DNA from: an uncultured Eubacteriales bacterium
Lineage (GTDB): Bacteria; Bacillota; Clostridia; Christensenellales; Aristaeellaceae
Direction of reading: 5' to 3'
Assembly (NCBI GenBank): GCA_900315675.1
Contig: OMZY01000002.1
Location: 1 to 64,000, forward strand
Length of the DNA stretch: 64,000 nucleotides
A program made the position numbers and the translations under genes. Shown piece by piece: positions 34,131 to 41,555 of the stretch. The notes under the pieces are model-generated. The model worked only from the letters and a program-made list of their open reading frames with translations. It had not been told where the DNA came from and did no database searches. Numbering within the stretch: the first letter of the stretch is position 1; each line of letters starts with the position of its first letter.

Positions 34131-35579
34131 ATGACTGTTCGCACACGTTTTGCCCCGTCTCCCACGGGCTTCATGCATCTCGGCGGCGTCCGTACCGCCC
34201 TTTATGAGTACCTCATTGCCAAACAGAACAATGGCACCTTTATCCTGCGCATCGAGGATACCGACCAGGAGCGTTTTGTTCCCGGAGCCACGGAAGTGAT
34301 CTATGATACCCTTCGTGCCTGCGGGCTGAACTGGGATGAAGGTCCTGATATCGGCGGCGACTACGGCCCCTATATCCAGTCCGAGCGGAAAGCCACCTAC
34401 CTGCCCTATGCAAAACAGCTGGTGGAATCCGGACATGCCTATTACTGCTTCTGCTCCAAGGAAGAGATTGATGAACGCCGCAAAGCTGTCGAAGCAGCCG
34501 GCGGCACCTGGAAATACGACAAGCACTGCATGCATCTTTCCAAAGAGGAAGTACAGCAGAAGCTGGATGCCGGCATCCCGTGGACCATCCGCATGAACGC
34601 CCCCACCGAAGGCGAAACCAGCTACCATGATATGGTCTTCGGCGATATGACTTTCCAGAATTCAGAAGCCATGGATGACATGGTCCTCATCAAGCAGGAC
34701 GGCATGCCCACCTACAACTTTGCCAATGTCATCGACGACCATCTGATGAACATCACCCACGTGGTCCGCGGCATGGAATACCTGTCTTCCACCCCGCGCT
34801 ACAACTATCTGTACAACGCCTTCGGCTGGGACATTCCGACCTATGTTCATCTGCCCACCGTGATGCGCGACGCCACCCATAAGCTTTCCAAGCGGGACGG
34901 CGATGCCTATTATTCTGATTATATTGAAAAGGGTTTCCTCACCGAAGCGCTGATCAATTACCTCGCGCTGGTCGGCTGGAATCCCGGCACGGACCAGGAG
35001 TTCTTCACCCTGCCGGAGCTGGTCAAGGCCTTCGATATCAAGCGCATCAACAACTCTCCCGGCATCTTCGACGTCAACAAGCTGGAGTGGATGAACACCC
35101 AGTATGTGGCGAAGATGGATCCGGAGAAGTACCTCGAAATGGCAACCCCGTGGTTTGACAAAGTCCTCGCCGGAAAGAACATCGATTACCGCCGCCTGGC
35201 CGAGCTCATGCAGAGCCGCACGGATATCTTCTCCCGCATTCCGGAGAAGATCGCCTTCCTGGCGGAGATGCCGGATTACGACACCGCCATCTTCTTCAAC
35301 AAGAAGCAGAAGAGCGATGAATCCGTTGCGAAGGAAGTTCTGTCCCTGCTGATCCCGGTACTGGAGGGCATCAGTGACTGGACCGAAACAAACATCCACG
35401 ATGTGGTGATGGAAAAGATCCAGGCCTGGGAGCGCAAAACCGGCTCCGTCCTCTGGCCCATGCGCATCTCCATTTCCGGTCAGGAATCCACTCCCGGCGG
35501 TGCCTTCGAGATCGCATACCTGCTCGGCAAAGACGAAACCATCCGCCGCATGAAAGCCAGCCTGGAAAAACTCGGCTGA
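34131..35579 (+). CDS. gltX: Glutamyl-tRNA synthetase
   Basis: This 482-residue class I synthetase charges tRNA-Glu. FAPSPTGFMHLGG is the HIGH-like signature at the N-terminus, LRIEDTDQERF binds the amino acid, and HKLSKRDGD is the KMSKS loop. Length is typical of bacterial GluRS. GGAGG lies six bases before the ATG. Together with glnS it forms an operon placed immediately upstream of the genes for its own and its partner's tRNA substrates. Confidence 0.95.
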   Translation: MTVRTRFAPSPTGFMHLGGVRTALYEYLIAKQNNGTFILRIEDTDQERFVPGATEVIYDTLRACGLNWDEGPDIGGDYGPYIQSERKATYLPYAKQLVESGHAYYCFCSKEEIDERRKAVEAAGGTWKYDKHCMHLSKEEVQQKLDAGIPWTIRMNAPTEGETSYHDMVFGDMTFQNSEAMDDMVLIKQDGMPTYNFANVIDDHLMNITHVVRGMEYLSSTPRYNYLYNAFGWDIPTYVHLPTVMRDATHKLSKRDGDAYYSDYIEKGFLTEALINYLALVGWNPGTDQEFFTLPELVKAFDIKRINNSPGIFDVNKLEWMNTQYVAKMDPEKYLEMATPWFDKVLAGKNIDYRRLAELMQSRTDIFSRIPEKIAFLAEMPDYDTAIFFNKKQKSDESVAKEVLSLLIPVLEGISDWTETNIHDVVMEKIQAWERKTGSVLWPMRISISGQESTPGGAFEIAYLLGKDETIRRMKASLEKLG

Positions 35580-35598
35580 GAACTGATCCGATGGTCAG

Positions 35599-35635
35599 AC
35601 GCCCGGCTGTTCCCTGTGAACAGCCGGGTGTTTTT
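35599..35635 (+). terminator. Terminator after gltX
   Basis: ACGCCCGGCTGTTC pairs with GAACAGCCGGGTGT (14 bp with one wobble) followed by TTTTT. Confidence 0.88.
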
Positions 35636-35696
35636 GCTTTTCGTCCCTTGTTTTTCCTTGCTTTTCGTGACATTGAAAGTTTTCTTGTTTTTTTTC

Positions 35697-35725
35697 TTGA
35701 CATGGTTCCTGCCGTCTGTTATAAT
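35697..35725 (+). promoter_or_regulatory. Perfect consensus promoter of the tRNA pair
   Basis: TTGACA (35697-35702), 17-bp spacer, TATAAT (35720-35725). Both hexamers are exact sigma-A consensus. The transcript starts about 15 bases before tRNA-Gln. Confidence 0.9.
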
Positions 35726-35746
35726 ACCGCTTGCGGCTAAAGCCGA

Positions 35747-35817
35747 TGGGGAATGGTGTAACGGCAGCACCTACGACTCTGACTCGTATTGTCTAGGTTC
35801 GAATCCTAGTTCCCCAG
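35747..35817 (+). tRNA. tRNA-Gln (anticodon CTG)
   Basis: The cloverleaf folds cleanly: acceptor TGGGGAA / TTCCCCA, D-arm with GTAACGG loop, anticodon stem TACGA / TCGTA with loop CTCTGAC (anticodon CTG, reading CAG), and T-arm TAG GTTCGAATC CTA. Discriminator G. The CCA end is not encoded. A CTG isoacceptor reads only CAG, so a TTG one must be encoded elsewhere. Confidence 0.93.
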
Positions 35818-35830
35818 CTTTTCTTTTTCT

Positions 35831-35903
35831 GGCTCCGTTGTCTAGAGGCCTAGGACGCGGCCCTCTCAAGGCTGAAACACGGGTTCGAATCCCGTCGGAG
35901 CTG
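35831..35903 (+). tRNA. tRNA-Glu (anticodon CTC)
   Basis: Acceptor GGCTCCG pairs with CGGAGCT (one wobble at the end). The anticodon stem is CGGCC / GGCTG with loop CTCTCAA, giving anticodon CTC (reads GAG). The T-arm is CGGG TTCGAAT CCCG. It follows tRNA-Gln by 13 bases and shares its promoter. The accessory region begins just beyond it. Confidence 0.92.
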
Positions 35904-35912
35904 CTTTTTTAT

Positions 35913-35948
35913 GTCCTTGCAAATTAACGCTTGCAGGTCTTTTTTTTT
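35913..35948 (+). terminator. Terminator of the tRNA operon
   Basis: GTCCTTGCAA pairs imperfectly with TTGCAGGTC and is followed by a run of ten T. Confidence 0.82.
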
Positions 35949-35965
35949 GCCCAAATTCAGCCTTT

Positions 35966-35985
35966 TACGACAACCGTACGACAAC
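35966..35985. repeat. Direct repeat TACGACAAC x2
   Basis: TACGACAAC occurs at 35966-35974 and 35977-35985 (11-bp period), 60 bp past tRNA-Glu. Paired short direct repeats next to a tRNA can be integrase arm-binding sites, but no integrase gene is present. Confidence 0.35.
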
Positions 35986-36027
35986 TGACTTTCTGTTCTT
36001 CTCAGACCTTCAGAAAACGGAGTCAGA

Positions 36028-36459
36028 TCAAACACCAATTGAATCAATAAAGCTCTGCATCCTATTAGCGCTATTGCCTGTCGGCATGGGCAAGGATTTT
36101 GAAGCATTCTCAATGAAAAAAGCATGCTTGCTGTCTTTGTATCGGTTGACGATCGGCGGCATAGCCTCATCCTGCATCGCCAGGGCCTTCTTCGCCATCG
36201 TCGTCAGATTGGAAAAAGTCATGGATTTCAGCATAATCTGAAGCAATTCCTCCGGAGTCTGGACAGCCTCGATTGATTTCGCGGTCTCTGCTATCTCTTT
36301 CAGTCGTTCTGCCGGCAGCATGCGATCCGAGAACTTTTCCACTTCTTTGTTGAAGTCATCCTTCAGGAGAATCCGGAACTGGAAATCAGCAAGGGCTGCC
36401 ACAGACATTTCCTTCTGTGGATGTTCTTTAAGGAATTTGATCAGTTCACGCTTTTTCAT
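36028..36459 (-). CDS. Uncharacterised 143-residue protein
   Basis: No family is recognised. The protein is soluble and mostly helical, beginning MKKRELIKFLKEHPQKEM and ending in a segment rich in polar residues (FIENASKSLPMPTGNSANRMQ). Its ATG lies inside the last codons of the glycosyltransferase stub (36446-36529), which would couple translation of the two. Whether it is a real gene or itself the remnant of a larger one cannot be decided from sequence. Confidence 0.5.
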   Translation of the reverse strand: MKKRELIKFLKEHPQKEMSVAALADFQFRILLKDDFNKEVEKFSDRMLPAERLKEIAETAKSIEAVQTPEELLQIMLKSMTFSNLTTMAKKALAMQDEAMPPIVNRYKDSKHAFFIENASKSLPMPTGNSANRMQSFIDSIGV

Positions 36460-36529
36460 CCGCAATGCTGTCCACACAACGACGCAGGTATTTTCCCACT
36501 TTGTAGACAGGAACGATTACACTGATCAT
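36446..36529 (-). pseudogene. N-terminal stub of a family-2 glycosyltransferase
   Basis: A 27-codon frame starts MISVIVPVYKVGKYLRRC and continues VDSIADEKA before a stop. This is the characteristic beginning of GT2 glycosyltransferases (MISVIVPVYN.EKYLRRCVDSI). AAAGGAAAG lies upstream of the ATG and a promoter at 36607-36634. The rest of the enzyme is gone and the reading frame runs into the next gene. Confidence 0.65.
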
Positions 36530-36606
36530 TCTCTTCTTTCCTTTCTGCTTAAGGGTCTGGCCCATGGCAGTTATTGATACTCTGGTCAGAATTATGGGCT
36601 GCTACT

Positions 36607-36634
36607 ATTATACATGAGCTTTCTTATACTTGAA
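36607..36634 (-). promoter_or_regulatory. Reverse promoter before the glycosyltransferase stub
   Basis: Reverse strand: TTCAAG (36634-36629), 16-bp spacer, TATAAT (36612-36607). Confidence 0.5.
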
Positions 36635-36643
36635 ATACCGCGT

Positions 36644-36672
36644 TTGCAGAATAAAGGTATGCATGGTATAAT
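36644..36672 (+). promoter_or_regulatory. Forward promoter before the receiver remnant
   Basis: TTGCAG (36644-36649), 17-bp spacer, TATAAT (36667-36672). It may still drive the solute-binding protein gene 530 bp downstream. Confidence 0.6.
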
Positions 36673-36689
36673 ACATATAAAAATTTGAG

Positions 36690-37200
36690 ATTATGAAAGT
36701 ACAGAACAACAATCCGCAGCCAGCATGAAGGCAGAAATGATCTCTGCCTGATTATCCTAGACAGGCAAACGCCAGACCTGAACATTATCAGGACAATCAG
36801 GCATGCGCGGGCGGAGGCCACCGCTCTGTTCCCCGTCCTGACAGCCCATATGAAACTGAAGATAAAGCTAAAAAGCAGGAGCGAAGAGACTTATTATCTT
36901 TTGGATTGTATGATAAAAGCAAGCGGACGGCCCGGGACGAAAGCCACGTTCGCGGAACAGGCGGGCGGCTGATCAGAACCGGCCGGAATGGGCAGCCGGA
37001 TCGCGGAGTACGACGATATCAGCCGGGAAGCCATCCCAGTCCTGCCGGTCATGATTGAAACCGCATCAGCAGCATGGCTAAGAACGAACGGATATGCACA
37101 GACAAAACAGCGGAAGTCACAGAAGAACGTTATGATCTGGGATTATTTACAAAACCAATCGATCTGAAAAGCTTTATCTTCGAAGGATCAAGGAGGAAAT
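36690..37200 (+). pseudogene. Decayed gene, possibly a response-regulator receiver
   Basis: No open frame covers this 500-bp gap, but pieces read like a receiver domain. From about 36749 one frame gives LIILDRQTPDLN, then TIRHARAE and FPVLTAH. Near 37130 another frame gives LGLFTKPIDLKSF, like the conserved lysine loop (YLTKPFD). These match in order the aspartate strand and the KP loop of receivers. Stops and frameshifts separate them. The assignment is tentative. Confidence 0.35.
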
Positions 37201-37203
37201 GAA

Positions 37204-38484
37204 ATGAAAAAACGGCTTTGCATCATCCTGACCGCCCTGCTCATCGTCTTTTCAGTGAGCTTTGTTTCCCTTGCACACGCGGAGTTCCAGCCCAGGCTGG
37301 ATACAAACACTGAGTGTGAAATCACAGTGGTTGGAAGCTACTCCAACTTTGAAGCGCTGGAAGCTGAATTCGACAGCTTCAACGAGATCTATCCCAATGT
37401 TGGTCTGACCTATCTAAAGCCTGACGACTATGACCACATGCTGGCGACAGTGTTGGATAGCAAAAACCCTCCAAATATTTTCTTTTCATTTCCGTGGATG
37501 TATGGAAACGAAGAATACTATGCAGTCTTTGAGCATATGGAGGATCTTTCTGATCCCCGACTAAACATGGACCTGGAATGCATTCGTCCCAACCTGCTGA
37601 GATATGATGCCAACGGTCGATTGCTAACGATACCTGTTTTTGCCAGAAACTTCGGGATGCTGGTAAACAACGACCTTTTTGAAAAGGAAGGCTTGCGGGT
37701 TCCGACTACCTGGGGAGAACTGCTGGCCGTATGTGAGGCATTTCTCAGCAAAGGATATATCAGTCCGATGATGGGCTACAGCGCAGGTCCTTCCAGTTGC
37801 CTGATGAGCATATTGGTATATCCGGAGATCGTGGCTGCCCTGGCCAACGATCCCGAAACGCTCAAAGCCGCAAATGATATGGATTCCTCCGCCGGGCCGT
37901 CCATGCGCCGGAGTCTGGAATTGATGATGCATCTGATCGAAAAAGGCTATATTAACCTGAATCAATGCAATGAGATCAGCGACAACTATACACAGGTTAT
38001 TTTACGGTTCTTTGAAGGAGATGTCCCCATGATGATCTGCACTGCGGATACCGTTTCCGGAGCAGAAAAACGGGAAAGTCAATCCGAGGCGTTCTCCAAA
38101 GCACCCTTTACTTATACTTTTTATCCAATTCCGCTTTCAGAAGCCGGAGGTTATTTTATTGACAGTCCATCAGTGGAATTTTCAGTCAATAAAACCTGTA
38201 ACAACCTGGATATGACCAATGAATTTATGCGCTTTCTGATTACCCATGAGGAACTGAACAAAATGGCTTTGGTGAAGCACCTGGTTACGCCGACAACGGA
38301 TCTGTTCGTCAACACAGTATACGAACCTTTCGGTCGGGTGCCCGCTGAACGGGTGCTGTACCCGGAGCAGATCGGAATCACAGATTCCCTTTTCATACAG
38401 GTACGGAACGCATCTTACATGGTCGGAACCGGAGCCGCCACCATTGATGAAGTAGTCAGCCAATATGGATCCCTCAAGCCATAA
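37204..38484 (+). CDS. Orphan extracellular solute-binding protein
   Basis: This 426-residue protein resembles family-1 carbohydrate-binding proteins of ABC importers. It has a signal peptide (about 1-27, ending AHA), the EITVVGSYSNFEALEAEFDSFNEIYPN start typical of the family, and a CGTP-like middle with GYISPMMGYS. No lipobox cysteine is evident. AAGGAGG lies just before the ATG. No permease or ATPase gene is nearby, so it must pair with a distant transporter or serve as a sensor for a signalling system. Confidence 0.82.
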   Translation: MKKRLCIILTALLIVFSVSFVSLAHAEFQPRLDTNTECEITVVGSYSNFEALEAEFDSFNEIYPNVGLTYLKPDDYDHMLATVLDSKNPPNIFFSFPWMYGNEEYYAVFEHMEDLSDPRLNMDLECIRPNLLRYDANGRLLTIPVFARNFGMLVNNDLFEKEGLRVPTTWGELLAVCEAFLSKGYISPMMGYSAGPSSCLMSILVYPEIVAALANDPETLKAANDMDSSAGPSMRRSLELMMHLIEKGYINLNQCNEISDNYTQVILRFFEGDVPMMICTADTVSGAEKRESQSEAFSKAPFTYTFYPIPLSEAGGYFIDSPSVEFSVNKTCNNLDMTNEFMRFLITHEELNKMALVKHLVTPTTDLFVNTVYEPFGRVPAERVLYPEQIGITDSLFIQVRNASYMVGTGAATIDEVVSQYGSLKP

Positions 38485-38822
38485 AGCACCGAAGGAGTCC
38501 TCCGGAATCCCCAGAGTATTCTTTGGACCGTACTACAAAAAAGCGCAATGAAATGCTGCAAAAACACCCGGAGGCCTGCCCCGGGAAACCGGAGGAGGCC
38601 GTTTTCTGTATGCTTTGATTGTTTTCCGGTGTGCGCTTACTTTTCTTTTTGAATAATGCCGACCGGACCGGCACACGGGTTGAAAGGCCGGAAGACTAAA
38701 CTGCATTAATGGAAGCTACGGTCCGCAGCTTCAAAAGCCACGGAGTCTGCCCTGTGGCAGTCCCCGTTCCCGTTTTCCTTAGTTTTCGATTTTATCATAA
38801 GCCGATCATTTATATCTCTTTA
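38485..38822. other. Intergenic region without a recognised gene
   Basis: No gene is supported. It contains a GC-rich inverted segment (GGAGGCCTGCC... GGAGGAGGCC, 38570-38600) that could be a weak terminator for the solute-binding protein gene. Confidence 0.4.
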
Positions 38823-38856
38823 CGGCAAAAACAACATTCAATTGTCGTTTTTGCCG
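38823..38856. repeat. Inverted repeat beyond the aquaporin stub
   Basis: CGGCAAAAACAAC and GTCGTTTTTGCCG pair with one mismatch around an eight-base loop. It could be a terminator on the reverse strand or the end of the deleted segment. Confidence 0.55.
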
Positions 38857-38888
38857 ATATGAAGTATCAAAACGGAGACAGGATACGA

Positions 38889-38969
38889 TCAGCATACAAG
38901 CATTGCGGTTCCGCAGCCCATAAACACCAGAACAAAGGTACCGATCAGTTCAGATAAATACTTTTTCAT
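38889..38969 (-). pseudogene. N-terminal stub of an aquaporin/glycerol facilitator
   Basis: A 26-codon frame reads MKKYLSELIGTFVLVFMGCG then TAMLVC and stops. That is the conserved first membrane helix of MIP-family channels (AELIGTFVLVF.GCG). AAGGAGA lies properly before the ATG. No NPA motif or further helix is found downstream, so all but the first helix is lost. The gene overlaps by operon spacing (seven bases) with the hypothetical gene upstream. Confidence 0.7.
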
Positions 38970-38976
38970 GCTTGAT

Positions 38977-39423
38977 TTAATCTCCTTTCCCATGATCAGC
39001 CAAACCCGGATCCTTTATATTTGGCAGTGCGTCTGAAGGTGTTTCTACGCCGCCGATCTCAAAATCCACTGCTTCAATCCTCCGCAGACCGTGTATGCTG
39101 CACAACACATAGATGGCCTTCACCTTATCCCCCTTGGGTATACTGAACGTGACGTTCGGTCTTTCACCGGGATCCAGCACAATACACTGCCCGCACTTTT
39201 CCGATTCACAGTAAACCCACTTGATATAATGATTCAGGAGCATATAACGCGATATTGTACTGACCTTCAATTCAGTAAAGTTTTTCTGGTAACAAACCCG
39301 AAGCTGATAGCATAACGCATTTTTGTGCATAGAATTGAGCGCCAGCAGCCGGCTTTTTCCCTTTGCATGAAAAAATGAAACACTTCCGTCAGCATACCGA
39401 CAGGCATAGTAGCGTGTGTCCAA
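38977..39423 (-). CDS. Uncharacterised 148-residue protein
   Basis: No family is recognised. The protein is soluble with several cysteines (C8, C38, C44, C71, C77, C80, C107), including CESEKCGQC, which could bind a metal. The start codon is TTG, chosen because AGAAGGTGG lies six bases before it and no ATG follows in the N-terminal part. It is followed after seven bases by the aquaporin stub, so the two once formed an operon. Confidence 0.5.
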   Translation of the reverse strand: MDTRYYACRYADGSVSFFHAKGKSRLLALNSMHKNALCYQLRVCYQKNFTELKVSTISRYMLLNHYIKWVYCESEKCGQCIVLDPGERPNVTFSIPKGDKVKAIYVLCSIHGLRRIEAVDFEIGGVETPSDALPNIKDPGLADHGKGD

Positions 39424-39675
39424 TTTGCCACCTTCTCACTTCATTTTGGGTCTGTGTACCGGGAGTATCCGGCCCTGTTTTCCGCTGAAATCCCGTTGTT
39501 TTCAGGCATGCAAACATTTTTGAATATCCAGCTTTCATCCCAACAATCCCTTTTTGATCGCAGGTGAATTACCAAAATGCTCTTTTTTATCATACAAGTC
39601 CTGTAGTAACCGTTTACTAACGGTTTCGCAGGATTCAGGGCAATTAACGCTGACTTTTTATATTTTCCTGTTTAG
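39424..39675. other. Intergenic region with a TACTAACG palindrome
   Basis: No gene is supported. The notable element is AACCGTT-TACT-AACGGTT at 39608-39625, a 7-bp inverted repeat whose TTTACTAACGG core recurs at 44412-44422. Confidence 0.4.
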
Positions 39676-39868
39676 AAAGGGATACCTGATCGTCTACCCT
39701 GCCGGCAACTGGAACTGGATATCCGCGGTGATGGACGGAACCATTCCGTTTGTTGACCTTTGCCGATGGATTGATGAAAGCTACGAGGCGAACCGGAAGA
39801 AAACAGGCAATCAAAAAAGCGCCCTTGCCGGAGCGAAAATAAAAGAGTATTCTTTATATGAAAAGTAA
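39676..39868 (+). pseudogene. C-terminal fragment of an MmcQ/YjbR-like protein
   Basis: The frame translates to GYLIVYPAGNWNWISAVMDG then TIPFVDLCRWIDESYEANRK. This pattern (aromatic-rich strand, LDG.(V/I)P, then a helix ending (I/L)DESY) resembles the end of MmcQ/YjbR-family DNA-binding-like proteins. The N-terminal half is missing. An ATG at 39554 opens the same frame but has no ribosome-binding site. Confidence 0.35.
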
Positions 39869-39922
39869 AATTGGATTCAGTATCCAGTTATCATTATTCT
39901 CCCATAAAGATACGGACAGGAG

Positions 39923-40693
39923 ATGCGTTATGTGACGATATGCTATTTCACCGCCACCGGTAACAGTCTTTATGCCGCCAGGCAGATCGGCGGAACACTT
40001 CTTTCCATTCCGCAGCTCATGCGGCAGGAAACTGTCCAAATTGAAGACGATGCCGTTGGAATCGTATGCCCCTGCTTTAACTGTGAAATGCCCATGATGG
40101 TACGGGAATTCATGCGGAAAGCCCACATCCGGACAGGGTACTTCTTTTTTATTTACACATACGGTTCAGGGCTTGGAGAGGCATACGCGTACGCAAAACT
40201 GGCCGCGCGGGAAGCGGGGCTTAATCTCAGCTACGTGAACGCCGTCCTGATGGTGAATAATTTTATCCCGTTTTATGATATACAGGAGCAACTGGATACA
40301 CTGGCTGAAAAGAAAGTGGAAAAGCAGCTTCAAAAGATCCGCGATGATATTTCCTTACGGGTGACCGTATATTTTAAAGTCACGGTCACCATGAAAGCGC
40401 AGATGAACATGTACCACAAAAAGGTAGCGGAACCATGGCTGCGCAAGGACTCCGCCCTTTCCTACACAGTGAATAACAGCTGTACCCGCTGCGGGATCTG
40501 TGCTGCGGTCTGTCCGGCAAACAACATCTCCGTCACCGCGGAAGGCGTACGCTTTTCCGATCACTGCGAGGTGTGCTATGCCTGCCTGCATCACTGTCCC
40601 CGCGGGGCCATCCATATGAAGCAGGAAGCCGGAACAAAGCGTTTCCGGAATGAACATGTTTCATTGTACGATATCACCGAAGCGAATCAATAA
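39923..40693 (+). CDS. EFR1-family flavodoxin-ferredoxin protein
   Basis: This 256-residue protein combines an N-terminal flavodoxin-like domain (YFTATGNS phosphate-binding loop at 8-15) with a C-terminal two-[4Fe-4S] ferredoxin domain: CTRCGICAAVCP and CEVCYACLHHCP at about 188-226. This is the EFR1 ferredoxin arrangement, an electron carrier whose partners are not fixed. AGGAGA lies before the ATG. It is followed by the thioesterase gene on the same strand after 105 bp. Confidence 0.87.
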   Translation: MRYVTICYFTATGNSLYAARQIGGTLLSIPQLMRQETVQIEDDAVGIVCPCFNCEMPMMVREFMRKAHIRTGYFFFIYTYGSGLGEAYAYAKLAAREAGLNLSYVNAVLMVNNFIPFYDIQEQLDTLAEKKVEKQLQKIRDDISLRVTVYFKVTVTMKAQMNMYHKKVAEPWLRKDSALSYTVNNSCTRCGICAAVCPANNISVTAEGVRFSDHCEVCYACLHHCPRGAIHMKQEAGTKRFRNEHVSLYDITEANQ

Positions 40694-40798
40694 AAAGCAT
40701 CATCCAAAGACACGCCTGCTCCTGAGCCCCGACTGAAAGGTCATCTCTGTTCTTTCCCGGTGTGTTTTTATTTTTGCAGGAAGAGAGGAGAAATCACA

Positions 40799-41524
40799 AT
40801 GCCTTTTATCCAAAAAGAGCTGCCTCAGTATCACTATGCGGATGACGACGGATTGATCGGCCTGCGCGGCGCGATGCACTATTTTCAGAACATCCACACG
40901 TGGCATCTGCGCTCCATTGATAAAGGAAACGATATTCTTCCGCAGAAGTATGAGGCAGGATGGATCTACACCCGATACCATGTTGCGTTGAAACAGAAAA
41001 TGGACTATCGGGGAGAACTGACCCTCCGCGCCTGGATGGAGCCATATCGGCAACCCGTACTTGTCAATGAGGACGTTGAAATCATGCAGCACGGAAAAAT
41101 CACTGCCTGCGGAAAAATGGAGTGTTGTGTATTCAGCCTTTCCAGGCAGCGCCCGATGCGCCTGACCGCGATCGATTTTCCGGATTGCTTTGCCGAGGCT
41201 GTGCCGAATCATATACCGGATTTCCTGGGCATTGAAAAAACAGCGGACAACATGGAAGAACGCTATATCCGTACAGTGCGCACTTCCGACCTGGATGTGA
41301 ACCGGCATATGAATAACCTGCGCTATATCGAGATGTTCCAGGACGCCCATGACAGTGCGTTCTGGCGTGATTTTACGCCGAATGAAATGGAAATCTGTTT
41401 CGTGTCCCAGTGCCGGGAAGGCGAAAAAATCTCTGTGTTGAGCAAGCTGGAGAACAATACCATACACCTTGCCGCGCTTCATCAGGACGGGCGCATAGCT
41501 TCCGTGGCTGAATTCAGAAGATAA
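40799..41524 (+). CDS. Acyl-ACP thioesterase
   Basis: This 241-residue protein has two hotdog folds in tandem, as in acyl-ACP thioesterases of the FatA/FatB type found in Clostridia. The second half contains VRTSDLDVNRHMNNLRYIEM (about 160-179), where the N-x-H-M-N block carries the catalytic-site residues. It releases fatty acids from acyl carrier protein. The ATG at 40799 follows AGAGAGGAG. It converges with kamA with only 31 bp between stop codons. Confidence 0.85.
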   Translation: MPFIQKELPQYHYADDDGLIGLRGAMHYFQNIHTWHLRSIDKGNDILPQKYEAGWIYTRYHVALKQKMDYRGELTLRAWMEPYRQPVLVNEDVEIMQHGKITACGKMECCVFSLSRQRPMRLTAIDFPDCFAEAVPNHIPDFLGIEKTADNMEERYIRTVRTSDLDVNRHMNNLRYIEMFQDAHDSAFWRDFTPNEMEICFVSQCREGEKISVLSKLENNTIHLAALHQDGRIASVAEFRR

Positions 41525-41555
41525 AATGCCAATCATACAGAATCTGCGGAAACAG

